The translations under genes were made by a program, and so were the position numbers. Shown piece by piece: positions 1 through 7,061 of a DNA stretch of 9,242 bases (the stretch's first letter is position 1; every line of letters starts with the position of its first letter). The notes under the pieces were generated by a model, which was given only the letters and a program-made list of their open reading frames with translations, had not been told where the DNA came from and did no database searches. Source of the stretch: Lentimicrobiaceae bacterium (GTDB lineage: Bacteria > Bacteroidota > Bacteroidia > Bacteroidales > WCHB1-69). The stretch is from positions 12-9,253 of the forward strand of contig WQSU01000082.1 in the NCBI GenBank assembly GCA_009787675.1. The letters run 5' to 3'.

Positions 1-45
1 TTTTTCTTTTGATTTTACGTATTTGCAACTTGCCTGCCCATACCA

Positions 46-159
46 CTAAGATTCCTGCCTGATTTTCCCCAAAACAATAGCAATTGAATATATCTTACTT
101 TTATGTAGCTGGAATGGTTTGTATTTTTCATTGTCAGATACTACTGTAAGCGTGTCCAT
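46..159 (-). CDS. Short minus-strand reading frame, possibly the interrupted 5' end of a divergent gene
   Basis: An ATG at 159 (minus strand) opens a 37-residue frame starting MDTLTVVSDNEKYKPFQ and ending KIRQES before an amber TAG (46-48). I do not recognise the product. The residue composition (charged start, then the hydrophobic stretch IYSIAIVLG at about 23-31) looks more like coding sequence than chance. A purine-rich AGGAAGGGG lies a few bases before the ATG, which the operon genes lack. Beyond the stop the same frame stays open for 15 more codons (WYGQASCKYVK...) to the window edge, so this could be the start of a longer gene cut by a nonsense mutation, or a frameshifted remnant. It could equally be a true tiny peptide or a chance frame. 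The gene would be transcribed divergently from the defence operon. Confidence 0.3.
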   Translation of the reverse strand: MDTLTVVSDNEKYKPFQLHKSKIYSIAIVLGKIRQES

Positions 160-218
160 TTCCCCTTCCTGACAGGTTGGTCGTCACTATAGCCTGCTTC
201 CGCTTCTTCCGAGGGGGA

Positions 219-226
219 CAAAAGTA
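219..226 (-). promoter_or_regulatory. Possible -7 promoter element of the divergent minus-strand gene
   Basis: On the minus strand this reads TACTTTTG, a match to the Bacteroidota -7 consensus TAnnTTTG, and it is followed by TCCCCC. It points toward the minus-strand ATG at 159 and would leave a leader of about 50 bases. No good TTTG-type -33 element is found 19-21 bases upstream, so the call rests on the -7 motif and on its similarity to the operon element at 497-504 (TACTTTTG followed by CCCC). Confidence 0.3.
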
Positions 227-281
227 TAATATTTTGCTAAAGCTATGTAGCCATAAATTACTCTATTTTTCTTATTGCGTA

Positions 282-308
282 ACATTGTATTTCAATATTG
301 AAAAATGT
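282..308. repeat. Palindrome TTTCAATATTGAAA with flanking complementary pentamers
   Basis: TTTCAATATTGAAA (290-303) is a perfect 14-base palindrome with no spacer. ACATT at 282-286 and AATGT at 304-308 are also complementary, so the symmetry extends outward with a 3-base bulge (GTA, 287-289) on the left. With no loop and no T-tract it is a poor terminator. A dimeric-regulator binding site midway between the two divergent promoters is the more natural reading, although an AT-rich palindrome can arise by chance. Confidence 0.4.
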
Positions 309-445
309 CAGAGGGGGGCAGGCAAAATATTTAAGTTGGCTCATGCTTTCTATCTACTATTCAATCAGCATATTTTTTCATTTGCATTAGTTTGCCTATA
401 TTTTTTCGTACTACGTTTTTTGCATCACCTTGCACTACAATCCTC

Positions 446-481
446 TATTTCCTAAAACGCCAATCGTGATATTAGGAAATA
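446..481. repeat. Perfect 10+10 base inverted repeat over the operon promoter, likely operator
   Basis: TATTTCCTAA (446-455) and TTAGGAAATA (472-481) are exact reverse complements separated by 16 bases. The right arm falls where the -33 element would be for the TAnnTTTG box at 497-504, so a protein bound here would compete with RNA polymerase. The arm centres are 26 bases apart, about two and a half helical turns, which puts them on roughly opposite faces of the DNA. No T-run follows the right arm, which argues against an intrinsic terminator. The cognate regulator is not identifiable in the window; self-regulation by the methyltransferase is one speculative option. Confidence 0.45.
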
Positions 482-504
482 ATAGAAAATAAATCGTACT
501 TTTG
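472..504 (+). promoter_or_regulatory. Probable Bacteroidota-type promoter of the defence operon
   Basis: TACTTTTG at 497-504 matches the Bacteroidota -7 consensus TAnnTTTG. A weak -33 candidate TTAG (472-475, consensus TTTG) lies 21 bases upstream inside the right arm of the inverted repeat. Transcription would begin at about 508-512, leaving a leader of roughly 25 bases before the methyltransferase ATG at 536. This is the only promoter-like element seen for the five genes; the junctions further down leave no room for others. Confidence 0.5.
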
Positions 505-535
505 CCCCGCAAGTTAAAATTGTAAACTGTTCAGA

Positions 536-1807
536 ATGCGCACATTAAATTTCATAGACCTCTTCGCCGGTGCCGGCGGCTTGTCCGAAGGATTTATTCG
601 AGCAGGTTATACTCCGTTGGCGCATATTGAAATGGACAGGTACGCCTGCGACACACTCAAAACCCGTGCCGCTTTTCATTGGTTGAGAAGTAACAAGAAA
701 CTGTCAATTTACAAAGAATATCTCCAAAACAAACAGGAAAAGGAAGATGGCAGCAAATTGTGGGAACAAGTGCCGCCTGAAATTACAGATGCCGTTATTC
801 AATCCGAAATCGGAGAAAAAACTATAAAAAATCTTTTCTCAAAAGTTGATAAACTCAAAGGCGAAAAACAGGTTGACATTATTGTTGGAGGTCCGCCTTG
901 TCAGGCGTATTCCGTAATTGGCAGGGCAAGAATGAAAGAAAAGGTTTTGGAAGATCCACGCAACGAACTTTACAAATACTATGTCAAATTTTTGGAACAC
1001 TACCAACCTGAGATGTTTGTGTTTGAAAATGTTTTAGGTATTCGCACGGCTAAGAAAGGACAGCCTTTTGAAGATTTGAAACGGTTGATAGATAAGGCAG
1101 GTTATATAATGGAAGACCATATACAGATTGCCTCTGAACATGGCGTACTGCAAAACCGGCAGCGTGTTATTATCGTTGGCTGGAAAAAAGACACAGAATT
1201 TCATTATCCCGAATTACAAAAAGAAAAAAACAAATACGAAGTTCTGAAAGACTTGTTTGTTGATTTGCCGGAAAGAAAACATGGAGAAGGTCAATTGTGC
1301 GCACCGATACAATACACAAAGCCACTTTCAGAAATGAAATACCTGAAAAAATCGCACATTCGCAACAGCAATTTCGATTTTACAACACAACATATCGCCC
1401 GCCCAAACAACGAAAACGACAGGGAAATTTACAAAATGGCTGTTGAAATGTGGTTGAAAGAACAAAAAAGAATTGATTATTCCAAAATTCCGGAACGACT
1501 ACAACATCACAAAAACAAGGAAACATTTCGCAACCGGTTTCAGGTAGTTGACCCTTACGGCTGCTGCCATACCGTTGTCGCTCATATTGCCATGGACGGA
1601 CATTACTATATTTACCCCATTCTGAATCCGACAATTGAAAACGTCCGTTCCATAACTATACGTGAAGCCGCACGTCTGCAATCCTTCCCCGATGATTACT
1701 ATTTTGAAGGCAGCCGCAGTGCTGCATTTAAACAGATAGGCAATGCTGTTCCGGTGGTTTTGGCTCATAAAATTGCAGAAGAAATAAAAAAAATATTAAA
1801 TGATTGA
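536..1807 (+). CDS. DNA (cytosine-5-)-methyltransferase, modification subunit
   Basis: This enzyme transfers a methyl group from S-adenosylmethionine to C5 of cytosine in a specific DNA site, which would protect host DNA from the nuclease encoded downstream. The 423 residues carry the family motifs in order: motif I FIDLFAGAGGLSEGF (6-20, SAM binding), motif II acidic residue E32 in IEMD, motif IV GGPPCQ (118-123) with catalytic C122, motif VI ENV (164-166), motif VIII QNRQR (206-210), and motifs IX/X RSITIREAARLQSFPDDY and GNAVP (371-406). Residues about 216-350 form the target-recognition region; the target site cannot be read from sequence. The catalytic Cys lies about 40 residues later than in M.HhaI (C81), owing to a charged, helical-looking insertion at about 45-110. 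The ATG at 536 is chosen because motif I begins at residue 6 and no earlier in-frame start is needed. The gene overlaps the next by 8 bases. The enzyme looks catalytically intact. Confidence 0.95.
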   Translation: MRTLNFIDLFAGAGGLSEGFIRAGYTPLAHIEMDRYACDTLKTRAAFHWLRSNKKLSIYKEYLQNKQEKEDGSKLWEQVPPEITDAVIQSEIGEKTIKNLFSKVDKLKGEKQVDIIVGGPPCQAYSVIGRARMKEKVLEDPRNELYKYYVKFLEHYQPEMFVFENVLGIRTAKKGQPFEDLKRLIDKAGYIMEDHIQIASEHGVLQNRQRVIIVGWKKDTEFHYPELQKEKNKYEVLKDLFVDLPERKHGEGQLCAPIQYTKPLSEMKYLKKSHIRNSNFDFTTQHIARPNNENDREIYKMAVEMWLKEQKRIDYSKIPERLQHHKNKETFRNRFQVVDPYGCCHTVVAHIAMDGHYYIYPILNPTIENVRSITIREAARLQSFPDDYYFEGSRSAAFKQIGNAVPVVLAHKIAEEIKKILND

Positions 1808-3260
1808 ATGTATTAAAGCCGAAATAGCAAATCCGAATCCCAAATCTACTGTAAACTCATACAGAAGTTTTGGTTATAATGTTTCAACTGCCATTGCTGA
1901 TATTGTTGATAACAGTATTTCAGCCAATGCAAATGAAATCCATATTGAGTACAAATGGGAAGGGAAGAATTCATTCATATCAATTTCGGACAACGGTGAT
2001 GGAATGAATAGAGATGAACTTGTTCTTGCAATGACACCGGGTAGTAAAGATCCTGAAGAAGAAAGAGCCGAAAATGATTTGGGACGTTTTGGAATGGGAT
2101 TGAAAACCGCTTCTTTTTCGCAGTGCAAAAAACTTACCTGCATTACAAAACGGGCAAATTACACAATACTTAAACGTTGTTGGGACATTGATTTTATCAA
2201 TTCTGAAAATGAATGGCAGTTGTTAGATTATGTATCAGACAGTTCATTCATTGATAAAGTAAACAGTCAAGAATCCGGGACGCTGGTATTGTGGGAAAAG
2301 TTAGACCGAATTGTTGGAAACGCTGAAAGCCATAATGAAAGCGTTAAAAATGCCTTTTATCAGGAAATGATGAACGTAAAGGATCATTTGAGTTTAGTGT
2401 TTCACAAATTTATTGAAAGCAAACGGATAAAAATTTTCTTTCAAAATGATGAAATTGAACCGCACAACCCTTTTTTATTAAACTTGAATCCAAAATCTGA
2501 AATGGGTTTGCCCGAAAAATTCGGGAATGTAGAAATCACTTATTTCATCCTGCCTCACATGTCAGAAATTGGAAAAGTTGATTATGAAAACTCAGGCGGT
2601 TCTTTAGGTTGGTTTCAACAGCAGGGATTTTATATTTATCGTGGTGAAAGGTTGCTTGTTGCGGGCGATTGGCTCGGTTTGGAAAAGAAACGCGATTATT
2701 CAAAACTTGCACGAATTGCCGTTAATTTTTCCAATGCAAATGATTTTAACTGGCAACTGGATATTAAGAAATCAACAGCAACGCCACCGATTGAGATAAG
2801 GCGGGAACTTTTAAGGATTGCGAAAATTGCAATTATGAAATCAGCGAAAATCTATAATTGGCGAGGACAAAAAACATTTTCCGATAATCTCTCAAATAAT
2901 TACGAACCGTTGTGGAAAGATGAAATCACAAGAGAAGGAATAAAAAAATACAAAATAAATAGAAAGCACCCGATAATCAGTTCCTTACTTTCCGAAAACA
3001 ACAAGTTGACAAGCAAGGCATTGAAATTATTGGAAGAAAATGTGCCGATTGAACTTATTTTGAGTAATCAAAACGAAGACCCCGCATACCACGAATTAGA
3101 AAAACAGACTGAAACGCCAAGTGATGAACTCATTGCCTTGGCAATAGAACTTTATAAAATAAATGTATCACAGGGAATACCTGAAAATTTGGCAAAGCAA
3201 CAAATTATAAGTGCAACGCCTTTCAACCGGTTTCCGTTAATCAATGAATACTTAAAATGA
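1800..3260 (+). CDS. MutL/MORC-like GHKL ATPase of a restriction-modification system
   Basis: This is a predicted ATP-driven conformational switch that dimerises and clamps on DNA or on partner proteins, as MutL, Hsp90 and MORC proteins do. Of its 486 residues, the N-terminal part shows the ATP-binding motifs: helix motif AIADIVDNSISA (31-42, N38 for Mg-ATP), DNGDGM (64-69) and GRFGMGLKTASFSQ (95-108). The residue at the usual catalytic Glu position is Asp (D34). A second, S5-like domain at about 240-340 contains YIYRGERLL (278-286) and LDIKKS (320-325); K323 or K324 is the likely lysine reaching the ATP gamma-phosphate. Residues about 350-486 are a Lys/Glu-rich tail with no recognised domain and no nuclease motif that I can see. 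The gene starts inside the methyltransferase stop region and ends in an ATGA overlap with the Z1 gene. Its likely job is to couple recognition of unmodified DNA to the downstream motor and nuclease, which is inferred from context. Confidence 0.9.
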   Translation: MIECIKAEIANPNPKSTVNSYRSFGYNVSTAIADIVDNSISANANEIHIEYKWEGKNSFISISDNGDGMNRDELVLAMTPGSKDPEEERAENDLGRFGMGLKTASFSQCKKLTCITKRANYTILKRCWDIDFINSENEWQLLDYVSDSSFIDKVNSQESGTLVLWEKLDRIVGNAESHNESVKNAFYQEMMNVKDHLSLVFHKFIESKRIKIFFQNDEIEPHNPFLLNLNPKSEMGLPEKFGNVEITYFILPHMSEIGKVDYENSGGSLGWFQQQGFYIYRGERLLVAGDWLGLEKKRDYSKLARIAVNFSNANDFNWQLDIKKSTATPPIEIRRELLRIAKIAIMKSAKIYNWRGQKTFSDNLSNNYEPLWKDEITREGIKKYKINRKHPIISSLLSENNKLTSKALKLLEENVPIELILSNQNEDPAYHELEKQTETPSDELIALAIELYKINVSQGIPENLAKQQIISATPFNRFPLINEYLK

Positions 3261-6088
3261 GCAATATGATAAACGATATAAATCATACAGCAAAATTAAT
3301 TTGCCATGCTTTTCTTAATTTAATGCCAAAAGAACAGAGAACTGATGAAACTATTTTAAAAATAATCAATGAAAAAGTAGTTTCGGCAAAAGAATTTGAA
3401 ACAGTTGATATACAAGAATTGTTTGAAATACTTTGTGCTGAATGCAATATTGGTTCCGGTTCAATAACAATTTTAGAAGATGCCCCTGATCCTTGGCTTA
3501 ACGATGAAAAAGCAAATATCAACTTTGAACTTTGGAACAGATACAAATTGTACATGTCCGAAAACGATCCCTCATTCCCAATTAATGATTTGGACGACTT
3601 CACAGACCGAATTTTAGACAAGTGCGTAAATCCAAAAAAATCAGGTGCATGGGATAGACGGGGTATGGTGGTCGGACATGTTCAATCCGGAAAAACTTCC
3701 AATTATGTTGGATTAATCAATAAAGCCACAGATGCTGGCTATAAAGTAATCATAATTATTGCAGGTACAATCAGTTCATTACGCAGACAAACGCAGGAAC
3801 GCATTGATTACGGCTACATTGGCAGAAACAGTTCCGCTTTTATCAGGGAAAAGGAAAATCGAGTTGTCGGTGTAGGAAAATTCAATGTAAAAACAGATAT
3901 ATATTCGCTGACTTCTTCATATTATAAAAGCAATGACGAAGGAGACTTTAATCAAGCCGTCGCAAACAGGTTAAACATTCCAATTGGTAAAAATCCTGTC
4001 GTTTTTGTAATCAAAAAGAATAAAAGTATTCTCGAAAATTTAATTGACTGGTTTTCAAAGGATGTAAATATAAAAACTATTGACGGAACGCCGAAATTAT
4101 TTGATGTTCCCGCTCTGATTATTGACGACGAGGCAGATTCCGCCTCTGTAAATGCAACAAGAGATATTAACGAGATCAAAACTATCAATCGTCTAATTCG
4201 CACGTTATTAAATATTTTCAATCAAAATACTTTTATCGGCTACACTGCAACGCCTTATGCAAATTTGTTCATTCCGCAAGATTTTAACGAGTCACTTACA
4301 ACAATCGTAAAGGGTAAACAATACAAAATAGGCGAAGACTTATTTCCAAGAGATTTTATCATAAATATCAAAGCTCCTGCCAATTATATTGGTGCAGCAA
4401 AAATTTTCGGTTACGAAAATCCTGTACCCGAACTCACAAAAGAGCCATTGGATATTTATAGAGAAATAAATGACTACGATCCGCCATTTTTCAGAACAAT
4501 CAATAGGGAAAATAAAGATGATTTGCCCGAATACCTTCCGCCAAGTTTGGAACGTGCAATAAAATCCTTTATCCTCACTTGTGCCATTCGCCGAGTGCGA
4601 GGACAGGAAAACAAACACAACTCCATGCTCGTTCACGTTGCATTGCTTGTGCGCTGGATTGACAGAGTAGCACATCTCGTTAATGAAAAAACGAGGGAAT
4701 TTAACAACGCGATTCAAAGCGATGATGCAAAATTGTTGCAGGAATTGCAGAATATTTACGAAACTGATTTTTTGCCAACAACAGGAAATGTATTGGAAAA
4801 TCTTGATTATACTGATATTAGAATAAAAGAACACAGATGGGAAGAAGTCAAAAAAGAACTTAAAAAAGCCGTTTCCAAGATTGAAATCCGAGCAGTTCAC
4901 GGTACACGTTCAACAACAAATCTTGAATATCACAACATTGAAGAAATTGATTACAGCAGATACGAAAACGGTTTTTCGGTTATTGCTGTCGGCGGAAGTC
5001 GTTTGTCGAGAGGAATTACGCTTGAAGGTTTGTCCGTAAGTTACTACATCCGCACAACTCGAATGTACGATTCGCTTATGCAAATGGGACGCTGGTTTGG
5101 TTACCGCGCCGGATATGTTGACTTGTGCCGTTTATTCACAACCGATCAGATTTTCCAATGGTTCAACCATATCACAATGGCAACAGAGGAAATGCGGAAC
5201 GATTTTGATGAAATGACAGCAGCACTGAAACGTCCGAAAGATTTCCGTTTGAAAGTCCGCAACCACCCCGGATTGCTCACCATTACAAGTGTCGTAAAAA
5301 TGCACTTTACAGAGCAGTATTACGTTGCATTGTCGGGCTGGAATCCTCAAACATATTTATTACTGAAAACAAAAAATGCCATTGAAAACAACTTTAAAGC
5401 ATTGAAAAATCTTGTTGCAAGAATTGGAATTACAGATGACAACATTATAAAATTGAAAGGCAAAACTCAAAAATTACTTTTCAAAAATGTTGAGATTAAC
5501 GCCTTGTGCGACTTTCTGGATTCTTACCTGATTGACCAGCCGAGCATAAAGCACGCAACAATAAGCTACTATATAAAAGAACAGTCAAGAAACAACAAAA
5601 TTTCAGAATGGGCAATTTGCATTATTTCAAATACAGACGATAGGGTTTTTATTGATTATGAAGGAAATACGCCTCAAAAAGACAGAATAAACAATGAAGA
5701 TTTAGCCACTTATGATTTAGAATACAATGGCAAAATAATCACAATGGGGTGTAGTGTTCGTAACCAGCAAAGCGGCAGAGGTGGTGAATATTATTTGATT
5801 TCCAAAAATCAGATTGACCAAACGGGTGACCGTCAAGTTGATTTGTCGGAAACAATGGCAACTTATGCAGAAATTAAAGAACAGCGTGCAAAAGAGAAAA
5901 AAGGGCTTTTGTTGATTTACGCATTAGACGAAAGAGGAACACAAAATGTCAAGAATGGCATTCCGATTATTGGTTACAGTTTGCATTTTCCAAAACTTGA
6001 AAATGAAATTCAAGTTTCCTATACCGCTGCAATTAATCCAAATCTTGAATTGGAGTTAATGTTTGACGATGACACTGAAATTGAGTAA
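3257..6088 (+). CDS. Z1 domain-containing superfamily 2 helicase-like ATPase
   Basis: This is a predicted ATP-dependent DNA translocase or helicase, the motor of the system. In its 943 residues, Walker A GHVQSGKTS is at 140-148 (K146). The Walker B / DEAD box is DDEADSAS (290-297), motif III-like GYTATPYAN lies at 329-337, and the C-terminal RecA-like lobe has GGSRLSRGITLEGL (579-592). The Z1 hallmark QMGRWFGYR (609-617) includes the presumed arginine finger R612. Residues about 345-545 between the lobes form a long insert with a charged helical segment (about 470-545). After about 700 there is a 240-residue C-terminal domain ending with GLLLIYALD and GIPIIGYSLHFP, a pattern usual near the end of Z1 proteins. 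The ATG at 3257 is preferred over the one at 3266 because it forms an ATGA overlap with the preceding stop. All core motor residues are present. Z1 proteins are typically found beside methylases, GHKL ATPases and PD-(D/E)XK nucleases, as here. Confidence 0.93.
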   Translation: MSNMINDINHTAKLICHAFLNLMPKEQRTDETILKIINEKVVSAKEFETVDIQELFEILCAECNIGSGSITILEDAPDPWLNDEKANINFELWNRYKLYMSENDPSFPINDLDDFTDRILDKCVNPKKSGAWDRRGMVVGHVQSGKTSNYVGLINKATDAGYKVIIIIAGTISSLRRQTQERIDYGYIGRNSSAFIREKENRVVGVGKFNVKTDIYSLTSSYYKSNDEGDFNQAVANRLNIPIGKNPVVFVIKKNKSILENLIDWFSKDVNIKTIDGTPKLFDVPALIIDDEADSASVNATRDINEIKTINRLIRTLLNIFNQNTFIGYTATPYANLFIPQDFNESLTTIVKGKQYKIGEDLFPRDFIINIKAPANYIGAAKIFGYENPVPELTKEPLDIYREINDYDPPFFRTINRENKDDLPEYLPPSLERAIKSFILTCAIRRVRGQENKHNSMLVHVALLVRWIDRVAHLVNEKTREFNNAIQSDDAKLLQELQNIYETDFLPTTGNVLENLDYTDIRIKEHRWEEVKKELKKAVSKIEIRAVHGTRSTTNLEYHNIEEIDYSRYENGFSVIAVGGSRLSRGITLEGLSVSYYIRTTRMYDSLMQMGRWFGYRAGYVDLCRLFTTDQIFQWFNHITMATEEMRNDFDEMTAALKRPKDFRLKVRNHPGLLTITSVVKMHFTEQYYVALSGWNPQTYLLLKTKNAIENNFKALKNLVARIGITDDNIIKLKGKTQKLLFKNVEINALCDFLDSYLIDQPSIKHATISYYIKEQSRNNKISEWAICIISNTDDRVFIDYEGNTPQKDRINNEDLATYDLEYNGKIITMGCSVRNQQSGRGGEYYLISKNQIDQTGDRQVDLSETMATYAEIKEQRAKEKKGLLLIYALDERGTQNVKNGIPIIGYSLHFPKLENEIQVSYTAAINPNLELELMFDDDTEIE

Positions 6089-6091
6089 ATT

Positions 6092-7060
6092 ATGATAAGC
6101 ATTAAAACAATATGGGAGAGCCACAAGCCAACGGGCGATATTATCATTAAAACCAAAATTGATGATATATCGCACCTGAATTGTTATGCAGCAACCAACC
6201 ATATAACAGGCCAGCATTTGTTTATTCTTTCGGTTTCAAAAACCGTAGAAATTCCAGAACTCAAAAATTATCGTTTCAGAGGCGTTGAAATTTTCCCGAT
6301 AGAATTGGAAAACACTTTTGAACTAAACATATATTTGTTAGATAACGACTTGAAAGATATTTTTTCATTATTTATACAGAATGTTTTGGAAGATATTTTT
6401 GATTGCATAACAGAAAGCGAGGCACTTGCAAAAACCCTGAATGTAATTGCAAAATGGAAAAAACTTTTCGACAAAATAAATTTCAATGGATTAAATAACG
6501 AACAGCAAAAAGGATTAATCGGCGAATTACTGTTTTTCAATTATTTACTTGATAACCATAAATCTGCTACCAACATTCTGAATGCTTGGACGGGTGCTGA
6601 TTTTGAAGACAAAGATTTTACTTTTGGTGCAACGGGAGTTGAAGTAAAATTTACTTCTGCAAAGACTCCAAAAGTAACAATTTCAAGTGAAAGACAATTA
6701 GATACGCAAAGTTTGAATGAATTGTTTCTAATTTTATACACAGCCGAAGAAATCAAGGAAAATGGTTTTTCCTTAACTTCATTAGTGGAACAGATCAGGC
6801 ATAAAATTTCTGTAAATGCTGGCGAATTGAAACTTTTCAACGAGAAATTAATGTTAATCGGCTACTTTGAAGACGATAAATCACATTACAACAAAATGTA
6901 TTCACTAAAAAAGACACTTGCTTTTGAAGTTGCAGATAGTTTTCCAAAAATTGTAAAAAGTCAAATTCCCTTGAGTATTTACGATGTAAAATATTCTATA
7001 GAATTATCTGCTATTGAACAATTTATCGTCAATATTGAAGCTGTTTTACAAAAAATTTAA
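6092..7060 (+). CDS. PD-(D/E)XK motif protein (DUF4420 type), predicted restriction nuclease
   Basis: This is the predicted DNA-cutting subunit. It has 322 residues. Residues 1-130 are a beta-rich N-terminal region with FRGVEIFPIEL (62-72). The nuclease core follows: helix GLIGELLFFNYLL (141-153) with E145, then WTGADFEDKDFTF (166-178) with candidate metal ligand D175, then GVEVKFTSA (182-190) with the E184-x-K186 pair, and SSERQL (198-203) on the next strand or helix. The E...D...ExK arrangement is complete, so the protein is probably active. The rest, to 322, looks like a mixed alpha/beta C-terminal region without a recognised motif. It starts 3 bases after the Z1 stop with no Shine-Dalgarno sequence, so translational coupling is likely. 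It has no recognisable target-recognition or motor domain of its own, so specificity and cleavage control must come from the neighbours (inference). Confidence 0.87.
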   Translation: MISIKTIWESHKPTGDIIIKTKIDDISHLNCYAATNHITGQHLFILSVSKTVEIPELKNYRFRGVEIFPIELENTFELNIYLLDNDLKDIFSLFIQNVLEDIFDCITESEALAKTLNVIAKWKKLFDKINFNGLNNEQQKGLIGELLFFNYLLDNHKSATNILNAWTGADFEDKDFTFGATGVEVKFTSAKTPKVTISSERQLDTQSLNELFLILYTAEEIKENGFSLTSLVEQIRHKISVNAGELKLFNEKLMLIGYFEDDKSHYNKMYSLKKTLAFEVADSFPKIVKSQIPLSIYDVKYSIELSAIEQFIVNIEAVLQKI

Positions 7061-7061
7061 A

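Larger units (their letters stand above)
160..535. other. Non-coding intergenic region between the possible divergent gene and the operon
   Basis: This stretch is AT-rich, with many T runs and frequent stops on both strands. The only sizeable frame in it (TTG start at 177, end at 455, + strand) encodes a Cys/Phe/Leu-rich sequence typical of translated non-coding AT-rich DNA, and I do not accept it as a gene. The region carries two palindromic elements and two candidate promoter elements, listed separately. I see no tRNA, riboswitch or convincing terminator; neither palindrome is followed by a run of T. Confidence 0.6.

Noticed and set aside
371..425. Repeated TATTTTTTC and TTTGCAT words at two nearby places
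   Set aside because: The words are short, T-rich and unevenly spaced. In such AT-rich sequence they are expected by chance and do not form a regular repeat.
177..455. A 92-residue + strand frame with a TTG start upstream of the operon
   Set aside because: Rich in Cys, Phe, Leu and Tyr as expected for translated T-rich non-coding DNA. It has no recognisable motif, ends inside the inverted repeat, and lies across the palindrome and the minus-strand promoter candidate.
446..481. Inverted repeat considered as an intrinsic transcription terminator
   Set aside because: The stem is mostly A/T with a 16-base loop, no T-run follows the right arm, and it sits directly at the operon promoter.
4340..4900. 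A 186-residue minus-strand frame inside the Z1 gene
   Set aside because: It is antisense to a gene with clear conserved motifs and is Cys/Phe/Ile-rich, as mirror frames of AT-rich genes are. There is no promoter or start signal in support.
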